Positions 10,883 through 22,580 of a stretch of 64,000 nucleotides of DNA are shown here, piece by piece. The DNA lies in the NCBI GenBank assembly GCA_037501455.1, contig CM074855.1, positions 58,907,001-58,971,000 on the forward strand. Direction: 5' to 3'. A program made the position numbers and the translations under genes. The notes beneath the pieces were generated by a model that saw nothing but the letters and a program-made list of their open reading frames with translations, was not told where the DNA came from and made no database searches. The DNA is from Lantana camara. Its lineage: Eukaryota > Streptophyta > Magnoliopsida > Lamiales > Verbenaceae. Within the stretch, counting starts at the first letter, position 1; each line of letters starts with the position of its first letter.

Positions 10883-13757
10883 TGTAACACCCGCAGAGCG
10901 AAGGGTGCCACATCCCCCCGCACTAAGGTCCAACACGAGTAGCGAAATGGAAGTCCGCACCCGTATCAGACCATAGCGAACGGGAGACACACAAAACTCA
11001 CACCCTCGCTAGGCGGCCTAGACCCCCAAGAACTGCAAGAATTAAAATCAGAGTAGCGGAAGTAATTTATAATCAACATATATCCCAAGATCACATATAC
11101 ATTTCAAAAGTGGGGAAGGGTCAACCATTCACGCCAGTTTATAAACGGAATAAACAATGCCATCTCGGCCCAAAATAGAGTAAGTGTAATCGTAAATACA
11201 TAATCCAAAATACAGCAATAAGAGTAGAAGTACTCCACTACGAATGCATGAAGACCCAAGCTAAACCACAAGTAAACCCAAAAGACACTTGCCGCCTAGC
11301 TTGACTCGGAAGAACCTGCAAACTCAAAAGAAAGGAAAAAGGGGAAAACAACAACGAGGGTTAGTCCTAGCGACTAGTGAGGGGGCTAACTCACGCACCC
11401 GATAAATATATAGAGCAAAGCACTTAATCAAAAGGAAAGATCCTTGAACCGAGAGTGGTTTTTGCAAGCCAAATTAATTCCCGTGATATAGATATATATA
11501 TAAGTTAAAGGAAAGGGAAAAGGGCAAAACAAGACTCCAAGTTTTAGGTGAATTAAGAATCCACTCTCGTTCCGTAGATCATACAAAGCTTAACCAACTC
11601 GGCGAGTACGAGTCATACACATCCCCAACTTCCAAATACGAAGAACAAAGCAAAGCAAAACAAATCAGAATCCATCCCCAACACCGGTTGATAGAAGGGT
11701 TGATCGGCCCTAACTATCCACATACACAAACGAGACAAGGTTTAATTACTACCTTGAAACCTTCGGCGGTTGCCTCCGCCGGCTCAAGAGAAACACCCTT
11801 CCTCAACCTCCTAAGGTTGGGCGAGACTCTCAAATGGAGGTGTTGATGGAAGAGCTCGGCGACCCCTCGGCCGTCCCGAGATTACCATACCACACTCCGG
11901 GGCCCAAACATATCACGAAAGTCACACAAATATACCTCAAAGCTTATCTTTCAAAGCCACATCTCGCTCACACACACACACACACTTGCGGAAAACTAAA
12001 CTTTTCAAACAAAAGCAAAATAGCGTATATACTTATACAAACGTTTTCAAATTCTTATAACAAATGGGATAAATCCTGCAACATAAGTATCATACACTTA
12101 TTTACCATATATTATACATATCCACATGCGAGGCTTCAAATCAAGTAGGGTTATAGGTCGAATAACTAAAAGAACAAAACCTCACCTTATCAACGGTCGA
12201 AGTGGAGTCAAAAAGAGGAAACCGGACACCTACGGTGCAAGCTCGTCCCCTACAGGAAGATCCTCTGAACGAGGCAAACAACAAGAGACACTCTTAGACT
12301 CAATATGAACCACATTGACGCTCGGTACATGAATATGTATGCTTATGATGCAAATGATATGAAATGTATTCACATTAAGGCCATTTATGAGCATTCAAAG
12401 CATAATCGGACATATATCATAAACGAGGCAAGAATAAACAACAAGAAACAACGGAAAGGAAACAAAACGAACGAAACTAGAGTTCCTAGGAGACACGCCC
12501 GTGTCCCCCGGGAAAGGCAAGCTGAGACACCCCCGTGTCTCAGTACAGAACTAAACAACGGAAACTAGGAGGTGACACGCCCGTGTCACCGAAACAAGGC
12601 AAGCCGAGACACCCCCGTGTCTCGGTACAGAAAAGCAAAAACGAAAACAAAAGGTGACACGCCCGTGTCACCAACAAAGGGCAAACCGTGACACCCCCGT
12701 GTCACGGTACAGAAAAACGCAGACGGCTCAATAGTAACTCAGCAACCCCAAAACAAAAACCCAACACTCATGCTCTAATTACCAAGCAAAGAAATGCAAC
12801 AATTGCTAAGAAACAAGTCCTAGGAGCATACCAACAACAACAAATCTCAAGGAAACATGAAAGGAGCAAGAATCAATCAAATCTACCAACACTACTATTC
12901 ACATGCTTGTAAAATCTCAATAACCAACCAAAGAATTGAACTCAAAATCACATAAAAGAGAGAAGAGTAAGTGTAGATTGCAACCATGAACTTACCTTTC
13001 AATTTGGAGAAGTTTTGATGAAGATTTGAGCCCAAAAATCTGAAAATGAACAAAGGGGTTTTCTTCCTTCTTCCTTCTTGCTTTGCTGATCGATTTGGTG
13101 AGAGAGGGAGAGAATGGGTCGGTTTAGGGGGGGTTTAGGGGCTGAAATGGTTAGCTAACTCAAGTATAACCCAAGGTTTAGGCTTAGATAAGGTTCAAGT
13201 GGGGTCCACAAGGTCTCATAAGGTCAAAAGGTAGCTTCCAAGCTTAAGGGGCTCGTTACGGGTGAAATACGGAGGTCTTAACGAGCTTAGAAAAATGTGA
13301 GGCTTGTCCCATCGAACCCGAATCGTCGAAACGAGTTCAATGGAGGTGACGGAATACGAATCCGAATTCCTGAGCTCAAGATACACGTCCCGGAACCCAA
13401 GGTCCGCTAAGTGCTCTTTAGCCTCCTTTAGGTCCCGTCTCCAAAACGAACCCAAAAAGGCAAACAAAACAAATACCAAAACATATAACGAGCATATAAA
13501 CGAGTTCACAAAACATATAATTAACAAATATCATGAATTCACCAAAAATTAGAATTAAATATGAACCCGAAACGAATAAAATACCCAACAAGAAAAGTTA
13601 AACGTTCAAGGGTAACCAAAATCATATTAAAGCAAATAAGTTCAAATAACTTCAAATGACCCACGTTGACAATTAATATCACATAATCACTTAAAGAACT
13701 AACTAAATAGCGCACATAAGAGGTTACCTGAAAAGTCTGATCAGTCGGGATGTTACA
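10883..13757 (-). repeat. 3' LTR of Ty3-2 (2875 bp)
   Basis: Ends are TGTAACACCC at 10883 and GGGATGTTACA at 13757. In element sense it has a predicted donor GAAAG|GTAAG (intron from 12995 downward), acceptor GTTCAG|AGG, a 79-nt exon 12264-12186, donor ATAAG|GTGAG (from 12185) and acceptor TTTGCAG|G (ending 11316). It keeps a 32-bp segment near 11826-11858 that the other LTR lacks. A short CA microsatellite lies at about 11969-11984. Confidence 0.93.
12489..12706 (-). repeat. Array of six alternating hairpins in Ty3-2 LTR
   Basis: Hairpins lie at about 12489, 12523, 12571, 12604, 12653 and 12686. Loops alternate GCCC and CCCC. Stems share ACAC/GTGT, but the outer pairs vary and stay complementary: GGTGACAC/GTGTCACC, TGAGACAC/GTGTCTCA, CCGAGACAC/GTGTCTCGG and CCGTGACAC/GTGTCACGG. 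The paired changes indicate selection for pairing or repeated conversion between arms. The array lies in the first predicted LTR intron. Confidence 0.92.
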
Positions 13758-13796
13758 ACCCTCCCTCCTTCAAAAGGACCCTCCCTCCTTGAAAAG
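13758..13796 (-). other. Duplicated polypurine tract of Ty3-2
   Basis: In element sense two near-identical purine tracts, each with AAGGAGGGAGGGT, lie about 22 bp apart before the LTR start TGTAACATCCC. The proximal copy sits between the pol stop (13770-13772) and the LTR. The distal copy is inside the last pol codons, which read KEGGSF. Which one primes plus-strand synthesis is not visible; the one touching the LTR is expected. Confidence 0.8.
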
Positions 13797-16700
13797 ATCC
13801 GGATACAACTGTTTCATCTTATCCTCGGTCTCCCAAGTAGCTTCTTCGGATTCTTGATCACGCCACAAGACTTTCACAAGAGGGATCTGTCTATTCCTCA
13901 ACTCTTGCATCTTTCGATCCAACACCTGAACTGGATACTTCTTAAAAGTCAAGTCCGGCTCTAACTGAACTTTCTCAACTGGAAGAATAGAAGACTCATC
14001 GGGGTAATGTTTCCGAAGCTGCGAGACATGGAACACATTGTGAATCCCGGTCAAACTCGGCGGTAAATCAAGTTTGTAAGCTACTTCCCCAACTTGATTA
14101 AGGATCTCAAAGGGGCCTAAATAGCGAGGGTTAAGCTTCCCGCCTTTACCAATCCGAGCATACCCTTTTCTAGGAGATGCCTTTAAAAAGACCTTATCTC
14201 CTTTCTCGAACTCTAAGGGTCGTCTTCTTCTGTCTGCATAACTCTTTTGCCGGTCTTGAGCCACTTTCAACCTCTGTTTAATCACTTTCACCCTCTCGAT
14301 GGTATCCTGAATTTCCTTAGGTTTCTTAGCTCTCTCAAGCTTTCCATCTTTGGTCTACCTCCATTCATCAATATCCCAAAAGAGAGGGGATCTACATTTC
14401 CTTCCATATAACGCCTCATACGGTGCCATGCCAATAGAAGATTGAAAGCTGTTGTTGTAGGCATACTCAATCAAATCCAACTGTTCATCCCACGAATCCT
14501 GATAATCTAAGGCACAAGCACGAAGCATGTCCTCAAGATACCTTATTAGCCTTTCTGACTGGCCATCCGTCTGTGGGTGAAATGCAGTACTAAAGTGGAG
14601 CTTCGTCCCCAAACACTTCTGCAATTCCTGCCAAAAACTGGATGTGAACCGAGGATCTCTATCTGAAACAATGCTGACCGGGGTACCATGCAATCTAACA
14701 ATCTCCTTCCGATATAACCGGGCCAACTTAGGAACCTTATCGGACGTCTTCACCTTAAGAAAATGCGCCGACTTCGTCAACCGATCAATAATCACCCAAA
14801 TCCCATCGGAACCTCCTTTGGTCCTTGGCAAGCCGGACACGAAGTCCATTGTCACTTGCTCCCACTTCCACTCGGGTATTGGAAGTGGTTGGAGAGTTCC
14901 TCCCGGTTTCTGGTGTTCTGCTTTCACCACTTGGCATGTTTGACATCTCCTAACATAGTTAGCAACGTCTCTCTTCATGCCGTTCCACCAGTATAAAGTC
15001 CTTAGATCCTTGTACATTTTGGTGGTACCGGGATGTACTGCATACGCTGACTTGTGGGCTTCATCAAGTACCAACTGCTTAAAATCTTCCGGAACACAAA
15101 CCCGAGCCTTCAACCTGAACAATCCTGAATCATCAAATCCAAACTCGGTTTCAGAATCAATCCTTGACTTCGCTATCAATTTCTGAATCTCTGGATCCAC
15201 AGATTGAGCTTCTATCAGTCTCTGCTTCAAAACCGGCTGAACCGAAATATTAGCCAATCGAGCCTCTGAAACCAGAACCACTGAACCCTGTCTATTAGAA
15301 CCTGCTTCCAAACCTGAAACATTCACTTTCCTACTCAAAGCATCCGCCACCACATTGGCTTTACCCGGATGGTACTGAATCTTACAATCATAATCCTCGA
15401 GTGTCTCCATCCATCTCCTCTGTCTTACGTTCAAATCCTTCTGGGTAAACAGATACTTAAGACTCTGGTGGTCGGTGAACACTTCAAAAGTGATTCCATA
15501 AAGGTAATGCCGCCATTTCATCAAAGCAAACACCACTACGGCGAGTTCCAAGTCATGAGTGGGATAGTTCTTCTCATGATCCTTTAACTTCCTTGAGGTG
15601 TAGGCTACAACCTTACCATTCTGCATTAACACACAACCGAGACCTTCCTTCGAAGCATCGGTGTAAACTGAGTAGCCTTCCGAACCTTCGGGTAGGGTTA
15701 AAACCGGTGCAGTAGTCAACCTCTCCTTAAGGGTTTGGAAACTCTTCTCACACGCCTCATCCCACTCAAACTTCACCTCTTTCTTAGTTAACCGGGTCAA
15801 CAGGGAAGCAATCTTCGAGAAATCTTTCACAAAGCGTCTATAATATCCTGCCAACCCGAGAAAACTTCTCACTTCCGAGGCATTCTTCGGTGGTTTCCAA
15901 AGCATCACCGTTTCGATCTTCGCCGGATCCACTTCTATACCATTCCCTGAAATGAAGTGACCCAAAAATGAAACTCGATCCAACCAGAACTCGCACTTAC
16001 TGAACTTGGCGAACAATCTGTGTTCCCGAAGTGTAGATAAGACAATGCTCAAATGCCGCGCGTGCTCTTCTTCGGACCTCGAATACACCAGAATATCATC
16101 TATAAAGATGACCACGAATTTATCGAGGTAAGGCCGGAATATTCGGTGCATCATATCCATAAAGGCGGCTGGGGCATTGGTCAGACCAAAAGGCATGACC
16201 ACAAACTCAAAATGCCCATATCTCGTGTTGAAACCCGTCTTCAGTATATCTCCCTCCCGGATACGCAACTGGTAATACCCTTGCCTTAAGTCCAACTTGG
16301 AATAAACCCTCGAACCTTGCAGGAGGTCGAACAACTCTTCAATGTGAGGGAGCGGGTATTTGTTCTTAACCGTTAACCGGTTCAGCAAACGGTAGTCAAT
16401 ACACATTCGCAAAGTCCCGTCTTTCTTCTTTACAAACAGGACCGGAGCACCCCACGGAGAAGTGCTCGGGCGAATGTAACCACACTCTAAGAGCTCGTCC
16501 AATTGCGTCTTCAACTCCTTCAACTCGGCTGGAGCCATCCTATAGGGAGATTTCGCATACGGTTCTGCTCCGGAATAGAGATCTATCACAAACTCGATGT
16601 CCCGATCCGGAGGTAAAGATCCCAAGTTCTCCGGAAACACATCGGGGAATTCCTTCACGATCTCCGTCTCTTCGAGCTTGGCCTGATCCTTTGGCTTATT

Positions 16701-18233
16701 CAAAAGGTAGGCCAGATAGCCCGTCGCACCGTCCCGAAACAGTCTACTTGCTTCCATGAAGGAAATAAACGGGCAGGTCTTCAACCTCTGACCCGCAAAG
16801 ACCGTAGAGCCCAAAGTCACCCTTTTAGCAAAACAATCCATCATGGCTCGGTAACGGTACAACCAGTCCATTCCCAGAATTACCCCATACTTCTTGATAG
16901 GCATCTTGATCAGATCTGCCGGATACTCATGATCTTCCACAACCACCGGACAACCTCGGTAAACACAATTCGTAGACAAAGTAGCACCAAGGGGAGAAGA
17001 AACAATAAAGGAATCATCTAGGCAAGCAACAGGCAAGGGAAGAGTAGAAGCAAGCCGGGAAGCAATAAATGAATGCGTTGCTCCCGGATCAAACAATGCA
17101 TGCAATGGAATGCCATGAATGTAGATAGTACCTTCAACAACGGCATTGGCATCCACCTCTACATTTTCTTCCTCGCCCTCCAAAGCATAGGCTCTCGCTT
17201 GGATCGGTGCTCTCGGAGGCATCACATTCAACGGCTGAGGAGCTCGAGACTGAGGTGCTCTCACTTGAGGACAAGTACTGATCATATGGCCGGGCTCTCC
17301 ACACTTATAACATCTTCTCAATTTCTTCCGGCAATTCTCCTCGGTGTGGTTGGGACCCTTGCAATAACTACACTGAATCGGGGCCGGTAAAGCTAGTGCC
17401 GTCGGTACCAGAGGTCGAGCTTTCTTGACTGAAGTAGTAGGACCTTAGGGTTTGAAGACCGGAGGCCCACTATAGGATACAGGCCTCTTCTCCAAATTAG
17501 AGCTCGAACCTTGGCCCGAAGAGTAAGTCGGCCTCAATCTCTTGTTGTTGGCTTCCACCTTAATTGCCTTCCTCGTATCCTTCTCCCATGTATCCACTGT
17601 AGCCGCCTTAAGAGCATCCTGGACTTCATATCTTAAACCATGAATAAAGTTCCGGGCCTTCTGGGTATCATCATTGGTGATGTGCGGGGCGTACCGTGCA
17701 AGTCTCTCAAATTCCAAGATATACTCTTCAACCGAACGGTTCCCTTGTCTCAGTTCTGTAAATTGTTGCAACCTTCTCTCACGAGCACTTGATGGAACAT
17801 ACTTATGACGAAACTGTCTCACAAAGCTTTCCCAATCGAATTCCTCTCCATTCCTCTCCAATCGAGCTCTCATAGCTTTGAGCCAATTGGATGCGGGACC
17901 TTGAACAAACCGGGCCGTACAAACAGCTTTCTCATGCGAAGGAGAGGGGCAAATTTCCCAAATTCCTGCAACTTCCGACAACCACTCCTCGGCTTGGATG
18001 TCATCTCCTCCATACCACTTCGGCGGATTGTTGTTTCTGAACTCCTTAAAGGCCGGAGTTACTTGCCCACCTTGTCCTTCCCATGGTGGATTATTCCTTT
18101 GGTTCTGCTGAAGCTGGTTCAGAAGGGCCTGCACAATATTCTCAGCATTCATCGGAGGAGGTGGAGGTGCTTGTGGAGGGGGTTGATTAAGATCAGGAGT
18201 CTGTTCCCTATCTGCTCTCCTTCTTGGAGGCAT
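13770..18233 (-). pseudogene. gag-pol of Ty3-2, open except for two nonsense codons
   Basis: A single frame of about 1487 codons from MPPRRRADREQ (18233) to the TGA at 13770-13772; an in-frame Met 12 codons upstream (18269) is less likely. Gag comes first, then two CCHC knuckles ([28 protein letters not shown]), protease [12 protein letters not shown] with FIDDILVYS, RNase H with VYTDAS, and an integrase with the H...H...CQTC zinc site and SDRDPRF. The C-terminus (VKVLW...EEATWE...YPDLF) is the chromodomain-like tail of chromoviruses. Breaks: a TAA at 17445-17447 where the relative F has CAA, and a TAG at 14355-14357 where relatives have Trp. Both are C-to-T or G-to-A changes. Gag alone (to 17447) could still be made. 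Confidence 0.94.
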
Positions 18234-18422
18234 CCTGAAAATACACAAATCAAGAAGATATCGATGCATGGAGTTCAGTTCATGATCATGAAGTCAATTA
18301 TCACAAATTTAAGCAAATAAGTCACGTAGAGATGTGAATGAATGTAAATAGTTACATACTCCTATACCGAACGACCTAGACAGACTCAACACGACTCCAG
18401 AGCTCTGGTTTTGCAACCGAGA

Positions 18423-18434
18423 GCTCTGATACCA
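18423..18434 (-). other. Primer binding site of Ty3-2 (tRNA-iMet)
   Basis: GCTCTGATACCA reads TGGTATCAGAGC in element sense and lies 8 bp from the 5' LTR end at 18443. It is followed by the shared GGTTGCAAAACC leader block. Confidence 0.9.
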
Positions 18435-18442
18435 CGCCAGGA

Positions 18443-21285
18443 TGTAACACCCCCAGAGCGAAGCGTGCCACATCCCCCCGCACTAAGGTCCAACACGAGT
18501 AGCGAAATGGAAGTCCGCACCCGTATCAGACCATAGCGAACGGGAGACACACAAAACTCACACCCTCGCTAGGCGGCCTAGACCCCCAAGAACTGCAAGA
18601 ATTAAAATCAGAGTAGCGGAAGCAATTTATAATCAACATATATCCCAAGATCACATATACATTTCAAAAGTGGGGAAGGGTCAACCATTCACGCCAGTTT
18701 ATAAACGGAATAAACAATGCCATCTCGGCCCAAAATAGAGTAAGTGTAATCATAAATACATAATCCAAAATACAGCAATAAGAGTAGAAGTAATCCACTA
18801 CGAATGCATGAAGACCCAAGCTAAACCACAAGTAAACCCAAAAGACACTTGCCGCCTAGCTTGACTCGGAAGAACCTGCAAACTCAAAAGAAAGGAAAAA
18901 GGGGAAAACAACAACGAGGGTTAGTCCTAGCGACTAGTGAGGGGGCTAACTCACGCACCCGATAAATATATAGAGCAAAGCACTTAATCAAAAGGAAAGA
19001 TCCTTGAACCGAGAGTGGTTTTTGCAAGCCAAATTAATTCCCGTGATATAGATATATATATAAGTTAAAGGAAAGGGAAAAGGGCAAAACAAGACTCCAA
19101 GTTTTAGGTGAATTAAGAATCCACTCTCGTTCCGTAGATCATACAAAGCTTAACCAACTCGGCGAGTACGAGTCATACACATCCCCAACTTCCAAATACG
19201 AAGAACAAAGCAAAGCAATACAAATCAGAATCCATCCCCAACACCGGTTGATAGAAGGGTTGATCGGCCCTAACTATCCACATACACAAACGAGACAAGG
19301 TTTAATTACTACCTTGAAACCTTCGGCAGTTGCCTCCGCCGGCTCAAGAGAAACACCCTTTCTCAACCTCCTAAGGTTGGGCGAGAGGCGACCCCCCGGC
19401 CGTCCCGAGATTACCATACCACACTCCGGGGCCCAAACATATCACGAAAGTCACACAAATATACCTCAAAGCTTATCTTTCAAAGCCACATCTCGCTCAC
19501 ACACACACACACACTTGCGGAAAACTAAACTTTTCAAACAAAAGCAAAATAGCGTATATACTTATACAAACGTTTTCAAATTCTTATAACAAATGGGATA
19601 AATCCTGCAACATAAGTATCATACACTTATTTACCATATATTATACATATCCACATGCGAGGCTTCAAATCAAGTAGGGTTATAGGTCGAATAACTAAAA
19701 GAACAAAACCTCACCTTATCAACGGTCGAAGTGGAGTAAAAAAGAGGAAACCGGACACCTACGGTGCAAGCTCGTCCCCTACAGGAAGATCCTCTGAACA
19801 AGGCAAACAACAAGAGACACTCTTAGACTCAATATGAACCACATTGACGCTCGGTACATGAATATGTATGCTTATGATGCAAATGATATGAAATGTATTC
19901 ACATTAAAGCCATTTATGAGCATTCAAAGCATAATCGGACATATATCATAAACGAGGCAAGAATAAACAACAAGAAACAACGGAAAGGAAACAAAACGAA
20001 CGAAACTAGAGTTCCTAGGAGACACGCCCGTGTCCACGGTAAAGGCAAGCTGAGACACCCCCGTGTCTAAGTACAGAACTAAACAACGGAAACTAGGAGG
20101 TGACACGCCCGTGTCACCGAAACAAGGCAAGCCGAGACACCCCCGTGTCTCGGTACAGAAAAGCGAAAACGAAAACAAAAGGTGACACGCCCGTGTCACC
20201 AACAAAGGGCAAACTGTGACACCCCCGTGTCACGGTACAGAAAAACGCAGACGGCTTAACAGTAACTCAGCAACCCCAAAACAAAAACCCAACACTCATG
20301 CTCTAATTACCAAGCAAAGAAATGCAACAATTGCTAAGAAACAAGTCCTAGGAGCATACCAACAACAACAAATCTCAAGGAAACATGAAAGGAGCAAGAA
20401 TCAATCAAATCTACCAACACTACTATTCACATGCTTGTAAAATCTCAATAACCAACCAAAGAATTGAACTCAAAATCACATAAAAGAGAGAAGAGTAAGT
20501 GTAGATTGCAACCATGAACTTACCTTTCAATTTGGAGAAGTTTTGATGAAGATTTGAGCCCAAAAATCTGAAAATGAACAAAGGGGTTTTCTTCCTTCTT
20601 CCTTCTTGCTTTGCTGATCGATTTGGTGAGAGAGGGAGAGAATGGGTCGGTTTAGGGGGGGTTTGGGGGCTGAAATGGTTAGCTAACTCAAGTATAACCC
20701 AAGGTTTAGGCTTAGATAAGGTTCAAGTGGGGTCCACAAGGTCTCATAAGGTCAAAAGGTAGCTTCCAAGCTTAAGGGGCTCGTTACGGGTGAAATACGG
20801 AGGTCTTAACGAGCTTAGAAAAATGTGAGGCTTGTCCCATCGAACCCGAATCGTCGAAACGAGTTCAATGGAGGTGACGGAATACGAATCCGAATTCCCG
20901 AGCTCAAGATACACGTCCCGGAACCCAAGGTGCGCTAAGTGCTCTTTAGCCTCCTTTAGGTCCCGTCTCCAAAACGAACCCAAAAAGGCAACCAAAACAA
21001 ATACCAAAACATATAACGAGCATATAAACGAGTTCACAAAACATATAATTAACAAATATCATGAATTCACCAAAAATTAGAATTAAATATGAACCCGAAA
21101 CGAATAAAATACCCAACAAGAAAAGTTAAACGTTCAAGGGTAACCAAAATCATATTAAAGCAAATAAGTTCAAATAACTTCAAATGACCCACGTTGACAA
21201 TTAATATCACATAATCACTTAAAGAACTAACTAAATAGCGCACATAAGAGGTTACCTGAAACGTCTGATCAGTCGGGATGTTACA
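18443..21285 (-). repeat. 5' LTR of Ty3-2 (2843 bp)
   Basis: Nearly identical to 10883-13757, with a 32-bp deletion at about 19385. Predicted leader signals are kept: donor from 20523 downward, exon 19793-19715 (79 nt), and the TGCAG acceptor before GCTAGGCGG. The hairpin array at 20017-20238 has lost pairing in its first two members. Confidence 0.93.
20017..20238 (-). repeat. Hairpin array, 5' LTR copy of Ty3-2
   Basis: Six hairpins matching 12489-12706. The first two carry unpaired changes (GTGTCCACGG and GTGTCTAAG); the other four remain perfectly paired. Confidence 0.88.
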
Positions 21286-22250
21286 GAGGGAGTCCGTTTA
21301 TTTGTTTGATGTTAGCCAAGAAGCTTATTCGTGACGGAGCTACCGGGTATGTGGCGTATGTGTTGAACCGGCCTAAAGATCAAGTTAAGCTTGAAGAAAC
21401 TAAAGTGGCGAATGAGTTCCCCGATGTCTTTCTGAAAAGTTTGGGGACTTTGCCACCGGAAAGAGAGATCGAATTTGTTATTGATCTATTCCAAGAGGCC
21501 AAGCCATTTTTGAAAACGTCGTATAGAAAGGCTCCCGCAGAACTCAAGGAACTTAAAACTCAACTAGACGACTTATTGGCGTGTGGGTTTGTACGGCCGA
21601 GTACCTCACCCTGGGGCGCTCCGGTGTTGTTCGTGAAGAAGAAAGATGGGACACTTCGCATGTGCATAGACTATTGGGAGTTGAATAGGATGACGGTGAA
21701 GAACAAGTATCCCCTCCCGCACATCGAAGAGTTGTTCGATTTGTTGTAAGGATCGAAGGTATATTCGAAGCTCGATCTCCGACAAGGATACTATCAACTA
21801 AGGATTAAGGAGTCGGATATTCCGAAGACGGACTTTAACACGAGATACAGACACTATGAGTTCGTTGTGATGCCCTTCGGACTTACTAACGCACCCGCCG
21901 CATTTATAGATTTGATGCATCGAGTTTTCAAGGAGTTCTTGGATAAGTTCGTAGTCATATTCATTAACGACATCTTGGTTTTCTCTAAGTCGGTTGAGGA
22001 ACACACTTTACATCTTTGTTTGGTACTTGAGAAGCTACGTGAACACAAGTTGTACGCTAAGTTTAGCAAATGTGATTTTTGGATTGATCGGGTATCATTC
22101 TTGGGACATATTATTTCCGGTGATGGGATTTCAGTGGATCGTTCTAAGATAGAAACAGTTTCTCTTTGGGTGCAACCGAAGAATATGTCGGAAGTAAGGA
22201 GTTTTCTTGGCTTAGCAGGATATTACCGCCGATTCATCAAGGATTTTTCT

Positions 22251-22580
22251 AAGATTGCCGCACCTCTTACACGATTAACTAAGAAGGAAACAAAGTTTGT
22301 GTGGGATGAAGCTTGTAAAGAGAGCTTTCGTGTGCTTAAGGAGAAATTGACAACGGCTCCAGTGTTAACTTTACCGGAAGGTTCGGATGGGTTTTTAGTG
22401 TACACCGATGCATCTAAGGTTGCCGCACCTCTCCCACGATTAACTAAGAAGGAAACAAAGTTTGTGTGGGATGAAGCTTGTGAAGAGAGCTTTCGTGTGC
22501 TGAAGGAGAAATTGACAACGGATCCAGTGTTAACTTTACCAGAACGTTCGGATGGGTTTTCAGTGTACGCCGATGCATCT
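22251..22580 (+). repeat. In-frame 165-bp tandem duplication between RT and RNase H
   Basis: Units 22251-22415 and 22416-22580 each encode about 55 residues, from (K)IAAPL/VAAPL to VYTDAS/VYADAS. The two copies differ at roughly ten positions, so the duplication is not recent. It repeats the connection segment and the start of RNase H, including a catalytic Asp strand. Confidence 0.93.

Larger units (their letters stand above)
10883..21285 (-). mobile_element. Complete Ty3/gypsy (Tekay-like) retrotransposon Ty3-2, 10.4 kb
   Basis: A full-length minus-strand element with a perfect TSD, GAGGG at 10878-10882 and 21286-21290. LTRs are 10883-13757 (2875 bp) and 18443-21285 (2843 bp). The primer site is at 18423-18434 and the polypurine tract is next to 13757. 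By eye the LTRs differ at roughly 25-30 single bases (about 1%) plus one 32-bp gap. It carries one gag-pol frame broken by two nonsense codons. Its insertion split the host element between protease and RT. Confidence 0.96.

Noticed and set aside
12489..12706. CRISPR-like look of evenly spaced short palindromes
   Set aside because: Units are not one exact repeat, spacing is irregular, no cas genes are present, and the arrays lie inside plant LTRs and recur in both LTRs.
13120..13145. Interstitial telomere repeat (TTTAGGG)
   Set aside because: Only two imperfect units separated by extra G; not a tandem array.
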